NCBI GenBank assembly: GCA_027605045.1
Contig: JAQFWX010000072.1
Coordinates: 124,001-188,000, forward strand
Direction of reading: 5' to 3'
DNA from: Phallus indusiatus
Lineage: Eukaryota > Basidiomycota > Agaricomycetes > Phallales > Phallaceae
Length of the DNA: 64,000 nt
Position numbers and translations under genes: made by a program. Below the pieces are notes generated by a model that was not told the DNA's origin, made no database searches, and saw only the letters and a program-made list of their open reading frames with translations. Positions 32,401 to 46,094 of this stretch are shown here, piece after piece (the stretch's first letter is position 1; the number at the start of each line of letters is the position of its first letter).

Positions 32401-35400
32401 TTACCTGTTAATTCAAATTCTCCACCCATACTCCAATCTGCAATTCTGGCGAATACCAATAAAAATCGTACGTTATTCTGCGCTAGATTCTTTCTACACA
32501 TTTAGACATGCTGAATCGGTATGTTTTCGTTGTATAGGTGACGTGATTTATACATACACACTACTATTTAAAATCACTAAAAGTGAAATTTTTACCCGAG
32601 GAAAACAGGACTTCCAAATATGCACAAGTCGCATACTCTCGCCAAAAGGCGTCCAGAGCGTGCTGTTTAACAAATGGACCGATATCCAATTTGGTACGTA
32701 AGCAGATTATTATAGGTAAAACTTCATAATCTTCGAATGCTTCCTAAATATAGAATTCTCCCTTTGCATGTTCTTATGGCATCGATCCGGCTGCAATGCC
32801 AGCCTGAGTGGCAATCGTCAAGTCATGAGACTCTCCTGAATGCAAAGCTCCGACGCATTCGTTATCAGGCTGTTACAAAAGAGTACCCTAAGAACTTTAC
32901 ACGAGTTTTTTTTTCATTCATATATGGCTGAATCCCCCTTTTTTTTATTACAAGGGCTTACTGAGATGTGTACAGCAAAAACCCTTCACCGTCTGGCTCA
33001 TTAGTATAATTCGCATGCCCGCTGAGGCTCAGGTTGAACTTCGATTTTTTGACACGTCTTTCACCGCATATGTATGACGCGTACCGCAGTAAGTACGTAT
33101 GCATGTTGTTCTTGAACCCTGACGCGCCCGACGCTGAGCATTTGGTCAGTAAAAATCCCGATGATCCACATCTGAAGTATATATGAGCAGTTATACTTAT
33201 ATAACGTTGTCAATACAAAACGTTGATCTCCGAACATCCCGGTCAACATAGAGGATTCACTCTGATTCTTTGATGATAAGTGGGCCGCGCACAGAGAGAG
33301 GCCTGGCAATCAACAGTCAACCTAAAACGAAACGTACATATACCTTTGGCGATAAAATTGTTCGTGATTTACATTTTCTGTCTGCAGTATCCTAATAAAG
33401 TGATGTGCTGACAGTTTTTGATGCTACGCATTAAAGGCTTTTAATAACATCAAAAAAAATCTTACTTACTTAGCAAGCGAGTCGGGGGTTTCGTCGGTAC
33501 GTGATGATTTACGGCCAAGGGCAAAAAAAATGTCATCAAAATATGTTTTCAGTAGGGACTAGTGCGGGGGCCAATTGAATGTGCACATTCACCGGTGCAT
33601 ATGAGGTTCTATCACTTCTCGAAACAACGCCGATGCTTTGAATTGTTCGTGGTGATGAAAAGCGCTGAACTAAAATGGTTTCGACGGTCAGCGGCGCATA
33701 TCGTAATTTGATAGATGCGAGTAACTACACTATAGCAAGTATTACAGTACGGTAATTCAGTCATGGTTCCTCAGCTCCGAGGGATATTGTTAGTTAGCTA
33801 ACTTGGGAGATGTCTGATGCAGGTCGAGGCTAAGGTTGAAGAAAAATTTCTCCTTCGCACATTCTCCATACCTTCACCTCACAGTGCACGCCTAAATCCA
33901 TGTTTACTATGCGCGAATAATCGGGGCGTCTTAGTGTGGCGATTTTGAAATTTTTTCTCTCTCTTTATTCAGGCGTACATACATGGAGCGCCTATAAGTA
34001 CTCGACGGGCTGGACTTATTCAACATTCGAAGAAAAATATTCGTCTACAGTACTTATAAATCGCTCTAAGTAATGTTATTCATCTCCTTATCAAGCGGAA
34101 TGGAGTACATACTTTCATTAGCATTATCACCTCATATAGCATGCGCTTCACGACTGAAATTTCATCAATGGGTTTCGGAAATGAAGGCCAAGATAATCAT
34201 CAAAATTAGCACGCCCTCGCGCGCGGGTCGTTAGACATATGTAACCTATAACACGGATGCATCGGCCGAGGAAAGCGGAATGTGATCGTTCCACAAAAGA
34301 ACCTCCGCAGCCCGCGCGTGAACCATAAGGGTGTTTCTCTTTCTTTCCTTTCTTTTTTTTTCGCTTTTGTAAGAAAAGCATACGCAAACGTGCATGCCGA
34401 ATCCACATTGGAATTTGAGAGCTCCAGAGATGAGATCGGGATTTGCATTTTAATGTGCAATGTGCATTAAGGGACGGTTCATTATCGGAGGTGGTGTCGA
34501 CAGCTGCAGCGGTGGCACATTGACAAACACGCCGTTTGCCTGTCGACGATATGCCATGACTACACCGGAGCTTCACCTGGACCTATCGATATTAGACTCG
34601 CAAGCGGCTAGAGTATATTGTCAAAAAAAGACAACTAATGGAGGACTGGAGGCGCTCTACACGTCTCGGCAAAGGTTACGCCCTGGAACCTGATAAATCC
34701 CTTTTTAGGGTCTTATCTAGAATTTACACGTCAGTTGTTTAATAACCTCAAATAACTCCTATATTCAGTCAGGAATGTGCTTCGTCAGCCCCTTTTCTCT
34801 CCTTTGTCATGTCATGGTCCAATTTATTATTATTTGTCAGAGATGAGTCTTCGAAGCTTATTGAAGGAAGGTGAATCCGAGAGTCTTCTTAGACTTAACC
34901 TGAGTCCGACATTGAAAGTCGAGGATTAGTATGTACGCTCGGGGCGGCTTACCTTTTTTGAAATTGATAACGCGCCAATTAGGGTTTAGGTAGGAGGGGC
35001 CCAGTTGGGTTCTCGAGTTCTTTTTCGTCTGCCCGTCCGACGCGCATGGGATTCAAATCAGTGAGAGCTTCAGTGTGGTCTTGCATGTCACGCTCTTCCT
35101 TCTCTCTCAATGCGGCTTGGCACGTACATGGGTTCACGAAACTTTCAAATTAGCACCGAGGGTTATATCGGCGTGCCTACAAGTTGACAGCTAATACATA
35201 TCATACTATGTAGTATGCACTTATCATCCCATCCATCCCGGAATGTCAGGTTTCAACTTTCCCTTCTTTCCCTTTTTTTAATTTGCACACTTCAAGTTTG
35301 GGGTGGAAGCACCCCTTCATATTTCACGTTCAAAAGTTTCAAAAAACGTTTTTCGGGTCATATGGTATATGTGTGTGTGTGCATAAACTCTAATCCGTTT

Positions 35401-36357
35401 AGTAACTCTAAATACGACTCAGAAGCATCTATTCGCCTTAATAGTCACTTGCCGACTTTTGTAACTATCTTATGTATGAGCGGGCCCGATGTGCTTATCG
35501 TAATAATATCGAACTCAACTGACAAAGCGCACGGATTCCGCGAGCAGCTCGGATGAGAGTATGGTAAGATACTTCTTTCTCCATTCCATTCCGATTACGA
35601 GGCCCTTCCCGCCGAGAGCACTATATTACTAGTACCCCGTGGGACGAGTTCTGTTCTCCCAAAAATATAATAAACAGCGGACGATAAAATTAGATTGAAA
35701 CTTCAGGGGAACCATTGACGCTTCTGGTTTTGATATTTTTTTTTGAATTCGATTCCTACAGGTGTAACATCAATTTCATTTACATTGGGGATGGGATACC
35801 GATTCAAAAAGCTGTGGGAGCTGAGAGACGCTCTGGTGTGTTGGTGCATACTGTGACGTGCCATCAGACTATCGACTTCTGCTGAAACTTGTACTGTAAA
35901 CCAATTATAGTTTTAGGAACAGGTAAATCTCTCGCCCATACTAATTCAAGTCACCAGTCATTAATCTTACGTGAATGATCGGGCAATGGTTTCAGGATGT
36001 CTAGTACTTCGTGCGTTCAAGTTGACATCTTGTCGCGATTCCGAAAGGTTCCTTGTTTACAGGCACCAGATTTTCCTCCTTCTCTGTTTATTCGTAAAAA
36101 TACCATGATGGAGGTATATATATTATATCAAGTAGACGGTGAAGTTTCACATTCAATAGCAATGGCCTTCCAGTGGGGCGAGTGGGAAAGCTGTAAATAT
36201 AAATAGATTCTCAATACCACAGGTAAAATAATACGATTCTCCAATTTGATTTTGGGTATTACATGAGTTCACAAGGCAGCCTGTTGTCTAGAAGGGCGAA
36301 AATCGAATTGAAGGAAGGTTCGGATTGCTTCTATATTGAGGTCTCCTGAGGTGTATG

Positions 36358-36381
36358 CCCCGAGTTCACCGAATTTCGGGG
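36358..36381. repeat. CCCCGA/TCGGGG hairpin in the gene-poor region
   Basis: A 6-bp GC-rich inverted repeat (36358-36363 and 36376-36381) with a 12-nt loop, nested inside ATGCCC (36355-36360) and GGGCAT (36387-36392). Nothing coding surrounds it. It could be a remnant of a mobile-element end or a short structured RNA. Confidence 0.35.
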
Positions 36382-37488
36382 TTTGAGGGCATGGTCCGAG
36401 TCGTCGCCGACCCTGGCATTCGCCCCACATTAGACGAACCCTTGGATGAAGGGCTCCATCAAATAATTAACCCATGGGTACTACGTTAACAGCTGGCATG
36501 CGCAGCTTGCTGCCAATGCCCACTGAGAGCACACCAGTTGGCCATGGACACTTCAATATGGCACTGGCAGGACCAACGGACCACGGTTGTGGAAATGGAA
36601 ATCGTGTCGGGTAAAAAGATCATTTTTTGGAATGGTATTGCGGGTTGGAATGTTGTTCCTGAAGATGATGACAGGCACATTGGTATGTAGGGTTCCTTGA
36701 CAAGTTGATACAATATCATTACAGACAGCGATGTGAATGATGGCTAAACAATTACAATAATGAACCGAATGAATACCTCCTGTCATACATCATTACTGTT
36801 GTTCGGAATTATATTACTCGTACGAAGTAAGAGCCTCATTCAAAAGAACAAGGCATTGTACTTAGATACATATGCCACCTCAGAGTTATCGAGAGCACGA
36901 GAGCTCTTCGATAAGGCTTCATCAGCCATACCCAGAACGAAAGAATTCTAGCAAAGTGTCAATAATGATGATGAGATGGATAAGTACAAGTTCATACCGA
37001 TACCGGGTAAACTGATAAATTAAAAATCAAGGTTCAGCTTCCTTTGGCTTGTACAAAGAATAATGAGCACGCCTAGGTTAGGAGGTCAGACTTACCTATT
37101 TGCTTCGAAAAGTGCGGTGTAACCTGACCAGGGCCACAGGATAAAATTTGAGAGCCATTGTATTTCCATGGAGAAGCGTTGGTTAGTATACTACCAAAAA
37201 AAAAGCACCGGAACATCATCGAGAAGACCAAGTGAGATATACGCCATGACCAGGTAATAGTTACAGATGTCCGCGTAACATCAAGTTCTTCGGCGTTAAT
37301 TAAGCCCTGTTAATCCCTGTGTACGTCGTACATACATAGACATCCACAAGTGGTTCATAAATAAATGACAGATCAAAGAAGCTTTGCTGGTTCAAATAAA
37401 CCTACAAACTCAAAGTCAGAATATTCAATTTTGAATTGTTCTCGTGGATATCTACTCACTACACATCAGATAAACAAGAGATTTCAGA

Positions 37489-37512
37489 TTCGGGTTCGGG
37501 TTCGGATTCGGA
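37489..37512 (+). repeat. TTCGGG/TTCGGA hexanucleotide repeat
   Basis: About four tandem 6-bp units (TTCGGG twice, then TTCGGA twice) form a small minisatellite in non-coding sequence. Confidence 0.6.
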
Positions 37513-39840
37513 CGAGTGGGGCCTTGGACGAACGAGAGGAGCCCATCGACGAGAAGGGAAGGATTACGTGGCGACCACCATCAATGAATGATGAAGCGAT
37601 GCATGGCATGTATGTACATATTTTTAACAGGAAAATAGTCGGTTCCAGAGCATCGATGATTGGATCATAAATTTAATTTATTTAGGTAGTATCAATACTT
37701 GGTGATCGCAAATTACAAACCCCAAATTGGCTCAATTGAGGTCTGACCTGCTTCAGCATGGGGAGTTGGCAACTGGGGAAGGAGGTTTTGTTTGGGAAAA
37801 GGAGGGTCGGGATCCGGGGTAAGAACAAATCCTCGAAAGGTCCGGTAACAGCCCATTCGGTTAGTTGAGAGTCAGCTGAGGAGGGTTTCTTTGATTCGGA
37901 AGTTGTTACAGTATCTACATCAGAGACAAGTTATGAATGAAATCAAAAGTATGCATTAAGTCTCTTCAAATAACTCACTTGTATTACGTGGACGTGCAAG
38001 TGAAAAGAAATAGGATCAATCTTATTAAACGCAGAAACATTACCCGCACTTCGCTGGAAACCAACTTATACCTTTTTAGAGTATGCGAGGCTTTCCTGAG
38101 TTGCTGATGGATTTTGCGCACACGAAGAAAGATATACTTCCTCCCCTCGATATCTCAATTAAGATAACCCCTTGTTCTTATTATTTATTCTTGAGCGAGT
38201 CTCCATGATGGCTCTTGTGAGGCGAGATGACGATCAGAATTCAACAAAAAAAGAAAACGAAAAGACGGTGGTCACTTCCAGTGGGAAAAGAAAACGGGTT
38301 GTGATTACAAATTGTGATCTTACCTAAGGAGGCTTACCTCACACTCTCGCTCTTTGCCGACATTGCACTGTGATTGGCACGCGCATAACCTTAGCCTTAG
38401 CTCCAAAATACTATAGCCACGCTATGTATACACGCTCTCGTGATTTTATCTCATGTTGCGTAGTAACTGAAATGAGCTGGGTTGGTATCAACGCGACAAC
38501 AGAAATGCAATGCAATGTCCAGCAAGGAACACCCGAGTCCGTCGTGAGTTTTGGCGGCTTTTTTCTTTTTTTTTACTTATCACTGGTACACGGACGGACG
38601 GAGCGGCGACAGTGCAGGTGATCTCTACTGCAACAGTAATAGTGTGCATAATGTATGGACATGCATGCGCGTGCCATTATTGAAAAAAGAATTTCCATTC
38701 GGAAATGAGCTTCAACCCCGTTTTCGGCTCGGAAGGGAAACAAGCCATGGCTTTATAACTAGGAAGCTACTCATAAACTTGCTGCAACCTGACACCCACG
38801 CGTTAGATTAATTTCGTAAAGAAAGAAAACAGAACAAAGAAAAGAGAAAGAATGAATAGGACAAGTGGCCTAGCGATCCATGGGCAAGTGAGCCCATTCC
38901 GATAATGAAAGAAACCCGCGTGGCTTTTCTTTTTTTTTTCTCTTTGTGGGTGCGGGGTGGACGTTCCTGAACTACGGAGTGCGAATACCCAATTGCAGTG
39001 CCCAATCTGCAGCTGCAGTGTCGATGATAATGCCAATGGCTATCCTCATGACTGACATTACCCTGGCAGCATTCTGGCATATGCACTGATGCACTGTAAG
39101 GCTAGGTCAACCATGACAGAATCTGTGGATCGAGTAGTGCCTCGATTGGCGGCATATTGACAGCTCAAAGTCACCTATAAGGATAAATATCCAAGTTCGA
39201 GACCATGGCAATTTCTAAGTAAGTCCGTCGCTCACACCGCTCAGTATACTGCATTAAGGGAAGGCGTCAGCTTTATTCAGCAATCAACCAAATCGATATG
39301 TGCGCGTCAAAGAATATGATGGTGATGATAACTAAATCTTGCAGAAGATGATGATGATGTCGATGATGCCTTTGTATTCAATTCTCCAACTTTTCAGGAA
39401 AAACAATGGTTCCAAACTCGTGTTTGCCATTCAAATTGTTCAAGCGTTTTTGAGTTAAAAATTTTGGTTTGCTATTGTACTATGTATGTATGTATGCAAC
39501 ACGTAATCTAAACTAAATTTCTTGTCAACTGGGAGAGAAGAAAAAAATGATACAGTAGATTTGATGAGTGAGGGGAAGAAAAAGGATATGTGAAAGTGAG
39601 ATTCGTAAAAATGCAGGAAAGAGGGCATGACTGAAGTAACATGATTGGCGTGGCCAAAGAATTAAGAGAAACAAGACATGTACAGTAAGAATGTACGAGG
39701 AGAAAGTTGAACACAAGTGAAGGCGAAAGAGTAAATGAAGGGAAGGATTCAATCCATTATAATGCAGCAAGCGGATCATGAGAGTGGCTTTTGATTATTG
39801 GTATACGTTGTTGTTATTGTTTTATTTTGGAGTGGGATGC

Positions 39841-40969
39841 CTAATAGTATCCCCGTCGTGGCTGTCTGACCCGCACAGTCCATTGAATTTCTTCATATGG
39901 TGGCGGCGACTCTTGTTCCATCTCCTCCATGTGCTCCAAGTGTTTATCTGCGGAATACGCAAAAGGGTTGAACTCTAGCGATGCCGCATGCCGTAGTTGT
40001 GGGCGATATGTCTCCTCTGAGGGCTGTTGTTGTTGCCTCTGATACTCCCATCCCGAGCTAGGCAGCGATTGCGAGTGAGAATGAGCTGTGTATGGTCGGT
40101 TTGCGTAGGGGTATGTGGGTATCGAAGAGGATGGTGAAGTGGGGAGAAGTGTCGTGGGTGAACTTGAGACGGTAGTGGAGGATGAGGATGATAGCAGTGA
40201 GATAGGAGATGCGGCTGAGATGTCGAGCACAGGTAATTCGCGTTGAACAGGTTGGGATGAGCGTCGGAATGCATGCCAGTCTTGTGGATGTGTTGTGAGG
40301 ATTAAAGCAGTGACGATAATGTAGTCCGTGAGTAGCGATGAGACGGTAGTGTCTACTCCTGAGAAGGTGGTTGCTGCGTTCACGTAGACGGTGATCCGTG
40401 CGCGAGCTGTAAGTATAGCAGGTTCGAATATCGCTACTGGTGTTCCTGTCGATGAGACGCACTGAGAATGAACCAAGGTAAGAAATCCGTCTACAGCAGG
40501 GAAAAAAGGAGAAGAAAAAACGTACTTGGAAAACACCTTGGACTCGTCTCCATTTGAACGATACTGAATGACCTGGTAAGCGGAATTTGCGAGATCTATA
40601 AGAAAAAGGATGAGCGTTGGTTGCTTTTAATTGCATCAAGTTGACATACGTGTTAACAAAGTTCCTTTTCAAAAGATCATCTTCCGAGATTGAAGAACCG
40701 TTAATGAGGATGCTCGCGGGGGGAAACTCTTTTCCTTTGCCCTTGGTAGAGGCGCAGGTAGGCCATTGAATGCTGGCGACGAGACTGATACCGTGGTATG
40801 GATCGCAGCGTAATAAGCTGGTTGTGTTCTCGTAAGTCTCTGTGGAGTAGACTGGGAGTCCGTTGCTTGTGAGGACCGTCTCGAGGAACGAAGGCGAGGA
40901 GAGACGAAGAGTGGTCTGGGACATGGGAGTGGGAGTTGGAGTTGTTGCTGGACAGATCCTTGGCGACAT
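39841..40969 (-). CDS. DUF6593-like agaricomycete protein
   Basis: Three exons start at ATG 40967-40969 (a second in-frame ATG lies at 40924). The first exon carries LRLSSPSFLETVLTSNGLPVYSTET and SLVASIQWP. Splicing GTATGT...TATAG joins NFVNT to SRKFRLPGHSVSFKWRRVQGVFQ. A second intron (GTACGT...CTCAG) leads to CVSSTGTPVAIFEPAIL, then TARARITVYV and DYIIVTALILT. This two-sheet arrangement, with a polar xx-G-xPVY-xT pattern and a terminal ILT strand, is typical of the DUF6593 family abundant in Agaricomycetes; its function is unknown. A 120-residue disordered tail (Ser/Thr/Pro, then QRQQQQPSEE, then PPPYEEIQW) follows; PPPYE resembles a PPxY motif that binds WW domains of Nedd4/Rsp5 ligases. 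It stands alone in a gene-poor block. Confidence 0.65.
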
Positions 40970-43900
40970 TCTTCTCGAGGGGGAGGGGGTGACGAGGAGA
41001 CGAGGGACAGAGGACGAGGAACAATGGAGTATTTAACTGCAATGGCAACTAATAAAGTTATTACATATGTATTTATTCGAATGAACTGACTGAGAGAGAG
41101 GAGGGAAGCGCGTGGGAGGCCGGAGAATGCCACGCGCGTCCCGAAATAGTCAAACGCGCGAAACTATTATTTCAATTTATCAAATTATTATACAAAAATA
41201 ATACAAAAATTATGAAAATAAAAATAAAAATATCTCGATTCAGTTGGATTGAAAAATGCGAATTTTCATCCGGTCGTTGTTCTTCTCCGGACTCGCCTCT
41301 GACCCTCTGACTCAGCATCTGCCGCCGTACATCCCGTGTGCATGCGTAAATGTCTAAGTACATATGTATAGTAGCAGCTTTGGGATGAATCATATTTAAT
41401 ATCATTAAGGAAACGTCATTGACTCTTCTCCTAATATGAATACGGAGGCGCAAAAGACAATTCTGAGCCAGACGCACCGCCGGAGCACTGTTAACATAAG
41501 GGAGAGGGGTTTTGGGAAGCCAAAAAGTATGTACACTAGGAGCTGAAGTCGAGGGAGGTCCGGTGCCACGAGCACCGAATATCCTTTTCTTTAGCAAAGT
41601 GGCGCGACTTCGGGAAGCATACCCCAGTATTTATTGCACAGTAGACACAAAATACCACTTGTCGCCGAATAGCTTTGAGTATATCGGTTTTCGTATGTAT
41701 GTATCACCTCACAACGTATATTTGCACAGCGACGTTGCTACGTGTTGAGCCTTTGTTTCGAGCATTGAATGCCTGAAGTCAAGCAGCCCGGTCCCGAGCC
41801 ATGCGTTTGGTTGGATGATGATGCATGATATCCCTGCCCCATAATACATGCATATATATAACGGACTCAGGGTTGCCTTTTTCTGTGAATCTCGAAACAA
41901 CGTTCCCCTGCGAACTCCGTGCCTCATCGCATTAAGTCAGAAGTGGCTTAAAGAACTCGGCCTGTCGTAAATGTAAATTTCTCGCCAGTTTTGAACAATG
42001 ATTATATGCATGCTACACGTCGGAGGAACTTTTGAGAGCATGACATTTCGAAACCCTTGCTTTCTGCAGTTTTGTTCGAATGCCAGGCATAATTTATGAC
42101 TTCAAATGTCTTGTACGAAAATAGACACTGCCCGGGGAAAATAGGAATTGAGTGATTTGAACTCCATACTCTGTGCAGGTTCGTCCTTTTCAGTGACAGA
42201 CCTATCGGGTTCAGCCGTTCGTGCCCGTCAAACGTGGTGAAAGTCCCTGCGATACCTTGCACCATTGAACCAAATGCGGTGCATTACACTGCCTAACGCC
42301 ACTTGGGCATCTACTGTTATACTTGTATTGATGAACCTAGTAGCACTGGGATGAGCTACTGAATAGTTTAATCATCCGGCACTGTTATGAACTGAAATAC
42401 ACTTGCATAAAACCTATACGAAGACTTTACGAGCGAATAATTCCTCCTTACGGGATTGACGGGCCTGACTTTCCTTTATTGAGCGCATCATACAGCGAGT
42501 ATGCTTCTCACACACACAACACTAGAACGCTACTCACTAAGGTTACCCTGGAGTTTGGAATCAATTCTAGTACCCCGTGAAAAGAAGCATGCCATAAACA
42601 TTTTTGAGAGATAAATAGAACGCACAAGTACTCGACCCTGTACGGCGTATTCTCCTATGAACCCAACAAAAGAGCAAGCAGACATTGAGTTAATATACGT
42701 AGACGGATATCTGATAATATATGCGCCCACCCTGTATTCCCAGTGGCTGCCGGATCAGGTTACCTCCCGGACCAGCCAGTAACGGAGCAAGTAATTTGAG
42801 GATATTTCGAGGGTGCCGGTGATTTCAGGTGATTTCTTATCTTTTGGACCGACACGTATTCTTTGCTTCGCTCCACTCCTAATATTCACAAGTATATCGA
42901 TAGCATTTCCATATCTTGACTGAACACTCCTATTATCTTATCTCTAGGATCTGGCTTTCAAAGCAACGGCGCGCAAGTGGTTGACAATAGTAAAATGAAA
43001 TTTTGTAGATGACAAACCATCCATACCGTAAGTCATCCTCTAGACCCGTGTGGTCATGGAATAAGGAAACCCTGATCGTCAATACTGCAGGCAGGCGACT
43101 TCGAAAGCCCCGGCCGCGTATATTTCGAGTCCCCACGATTCAGACCTCAAATGGCCGAAGGAAACGAAGTCTATTTATCGGTACCTTTTCAATTGATGTG
43201 GGAATGATTCGCACAGAAACGGGCTAGCTCCTCCGGACTTGCATGCCAACGACTCGACATGAATGTATATTTAGTCGGCAAAAAATGAGCGCATCCGCCA
43301 GGAATATGTATGTAGGCGACAAGTTTTATGAGTATTATCTGGCGAATCCAATGAAGAGCGAGGATAAGTAAGCTGCTAATACGACAACTTCCATTAAATG
43401 ACTCACCCAATCGTTGTCCGAGTCATCCGATATTGCAAAAGCCTATTTCTGCAAAGCGCGTACGTGTACCATGGAGATTTCTTTGTCATACAACACAATA
43501 AGTTAACTTGCGCAATAACGACGCCCCAATCATGTTCGAGCACGCCAGTCAGATTATGAATTTCCACGTCAGTCTCCTGCAAACGCGGCGGAAACCAAGC
43601 CTTAGGGGAGCCGTGATCGGGAGCGAGCGCTGTTGCCACATATGCCACATATTGCCAGACAATTGCGCATTCGTCGGCACAGACAACGGTGAACTAATGA
43701 CATATGTATACGTCGTCATGACTAAATACCCATGACAGAGCGCACATCCATATGTCCGTATTCAATGTTCAACGTTCAATGTGTATAGAGTTGAAAATAA
43801 TAAAATAAAATTTGGGAGGACAGCGCTTGAAATCTCCGACTCAAATTCGACATCGGCGTTCGATTGTTCAAACTCGCAGAATAACGGCATACTCGTGTTC

Positions 43901-43976
43901 TCCTTCCTTCTCAACCCAAACCTATCAAATACGTCTTCATCAAATCCGAATCTTGATCAGATAGGAGCTTTCAACC
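40970..43976. other. 3.0-kb gene-poor region
   Basis: It continues the gene desert on the other side of the DUF6593 gene. Directly upstream of that gene, a pyrimidine/GA-rich leader (40970-41110) looks like promoter and 5'-UTR. The remainder shows only short chance frames, none with motifs. No repeats, LTR ends or RNA genes were recognised. Confidence 0.5.
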
Positions 43977-44512
43977 ATGTCTACGACGGACGATAAAACG
44001 TAACTATAACAAAATAGCCCGATTTGATCCAAACCCATTTGGTTGACGCGGTGTCTTTTTTTGCCAGATCTGTTACGACGCCCTCTCAAGGACAAGCTCA
44101 AAATGCATCGTCCGGAAAGCCCGAGTCTGCAAAGTCGTCGGCGGAAGAAAAGACTAAAGGAAAGGGGAAAGCTGCTGATTTGATAGATGATGACGAAGAT
44201 GATGACGAAGAGGAGGAGGACGATGATGATGAAGAAGAGGAAGATTTTGAAATGGTGGATGAAGAAGATGAAGACGAGGATGAGAATGAAGACGTGAGTT
44301 TTCTAGGCTCTTTTATTATTCCTTCGCGACGCGTTCGGGGACGCGTCTCCACGTCTAACCGCTATTTTTTTCAACAGGATATCGACAAAATAGACCCTAG
44401 TGCCATTCTCCCTACCGGTCGCAGAACGCGCGGAATTAGAATAGATTATTCTTCAAAAGAGGCTCAAGAGAAAGCTGGCGTTTCACACGCTGACGAAGAC
44501 GAGGACGACTAG
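43977..44512 (+). CDS. CHZ1: Histone H2A.Z-specific chaperone CHZ1
   Basis: A small nuclear chaperone that delivers H2A.Z-H2B to the SWR1 remodeller. The model is join(43977..43999, 44068..44293, 44378..44512), 127 aa. A short lead (MSTTDDKTSVTTPSQGQ) is followed by a Lys/Ser part, then a long Asp/Glu run (about 44185-44290). The CHZ motif IDPSAILPTGRRTRGIRIDY follows, diagnostic for the family, and the end is acidic. The acidic run is built of GATGAC/GAAGAG-type codon repeats, prone to length change. The start is the ATG giving a 23-nt first exon. It converges with TFB4 with 189 bp between stops. Confidence 0.92.
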
Positions 44513-44701
44513 GAAATCGCTGTAAATTCTTCCAAGAAAAAACTCAAATGCTGTATAACTCTAAAACGTCTATGTGGAGCGCTACTTTGTGTGTGTAATA
44601 CTTTTTTTCAATGCTAGGGACCATCAGGTAGAATGTATGCTCTGGCTTTGCCGATTTACTCTCCAAACCCCGAAAGCTTACAATGTGGAAAATCGACTTT
44701 T

Positions 44702-46094
44702 CACCTAAAACCACCTGACAGTCCGTTTTTAGATTTCGTTGTCCCATTTGTGTGCATAACAGGTAACCGTGAGTTGTTCAATCGCTGCAGGGTCTTCATC
44801 GGGAATTTGGACCTACATATCGTTCCACCATGAGAGGATGAATGCGTGAGTAAAAAAAATGTGTATGCCCCAATGCCCGAACCAACTTACCGGCAAGTTG
44901 AACAGACGGGGATTGGCTGACAAAAAACTGAGGTAATTATAAATAAGCAAAACGTCCACGCTAGTGCTCCGCGGAAAAGATAAAACAATAACTCACCGCT
45001 CAAACAAACACTACATACAAATCCTATATCTACGATCTTTTTGTGGCAAAAACAAGCCGCTCTGAAATCCACTCGGTCTTGTGTCGGTGTAGCTATAAAT
45101 TGCCGTAGCTTCAGTGGTGGTAGGAACGTCATCTTGTATATTCCGTGAGAAGTTGAGAAAAAATGAGGAATGATGGGCACCAACGATAAGATACTGCAAT
45201 AGTGCATCCTTCTGTTCAAGATACATATACGAACCACCGGTCAAATGCGCGGCTTGTTGCAAAAAGACTGTATCGGGACCGAATAGCTTGCAAACATCGA
45301 TGGGCACCTTCTACAAAAAAAGAATTGTTTAATATAATTACCAACAAAAGCGCGCGCGAGCACGGTTACTAACGAGTTTCTGAGCAGAGAAAATCGCATT
45401 CATCAACGGAATATAGGCCGATGACAAGTCCGGGGAGACCGACACGATCAAAATACGCGAATCAGTTACTTTGACAGTTGTTGCCGCTGAAGTTTTCTCC
45501 GGCGTTGACTGGTTGAGCCGGTTGATATCTAAGTTCGCGTTCGTACATTTAGTTGTCATTCTTTTTGTCAAGGCGTGCGTGGTTACATACGACAAAGAGC
45601 TTTAGTTAGAGCACCAACGAGCGCACATGGAGCTAGATAGCATAATTAAGTGTTTAAGGCTTTTTCCTAGTGTAACAAGAGTAGTATTCGCGCACCTTCC
45701 TCACTTGTCTTGTCCACTGCATCCAAACGCTCTGATATGCCTTTCATGACAGCAGCGTCGACCGTTCTAAATGGTTGATAGGTATTCGAATCTGCCGGTT
45801 CGAGTGAGCTGGCAGTTATCATATCTGCAGACGAAAACAGCATTTCACTGATTGACGCAAATAAGACAATGAGGAGAACGGGAGACTTGGAATTCAAACT
45901 CGCCTCTTGCCTGGGAGGGCAGCAAACACGGCCAATGTATTTTCATGTTTGAGTGCAATATGACTGTTGATAAAAGTGAGCAAATGAGAGAGGAATACGT
46001 TCAAAGGGAGCGGGTGTTGAGATGTTGAACAGAGATGCCACTGAGTCGGTGAAAGGTCGAGAATCAAGGACAAGTGAACGGGAGAATCATCCAT
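44702..46094 (-). CDS. TFB4: TFIIH core subunit TFB4/p34
   Basis: A component of the TFIIH core used in transcription initiation and nucleotide excision repair. It starts at ATG 46094 (MDDSPVHLSLILDLSP), the von Willebrand A-like fold; then TFINSHIALKHENTLAVFAA, then ISPDLSSAYIPLMNAIFSAQK (about 45440-45380) and KLFGPDTVFLQQAAHLTGGSY. The C-terminal zinc module is VDFRAACFCHKKIVDIGFVCSVCLS, spliced to VFCQPIPVCSTCR, giving the expected four-Cys arrangement. The tail SKFPMKTLQRLNNSRLP runs to TGA at 44702. About seven short introns. All family motifs are intact. Confidence 0.92.

Larger units (their letters stand above)
29426..39840. other. 10.4-kb gene-poor region
   Basis: No reading frame here has family motifs, coding-like continuity or spliceable extension. 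The first kilobase is probably the protease 3'-UTR and downstream sequence (ACGATG microsatellite at about 29467-29500, poly-T tracts). The rest is mixed-composition DNA with scattered short ORFs, CATA/TATG-rich words such as atgtatgtacat, and no LTR, TIR, transposase or structural RNA that I can recognise. One ATG-started frame, 35215-35556 (113 aa), opens with a hydrophobic stretch (FQLSLLSLFLICTLQVW) that could be a signal peptide, but three cysteines and no relatives make it weak. Elsewhere in the window spacing is usually 0.1-1 kb. Confidence 0.6.

Noticed and set aside
34979..34990. TTAGGGTTTAGG, telomere-like
   Set aside because: Less than two imperfect units; no array, so not an interstitial telomere.
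35215..35556. 113-aa ORF with a signal-peptide-like start in the gene-poor block
   Set aside because: The hydrophobic stretch derives from pyrimidine-rich DNA; there are few cysteines, no intron and no coding-like continuity. Not listed as a gene.
39007..39018. CTGCAGCTGCAG palindrome
   Set aside because: A 12-bp self-complementary word with no context; common by chance at this scale.
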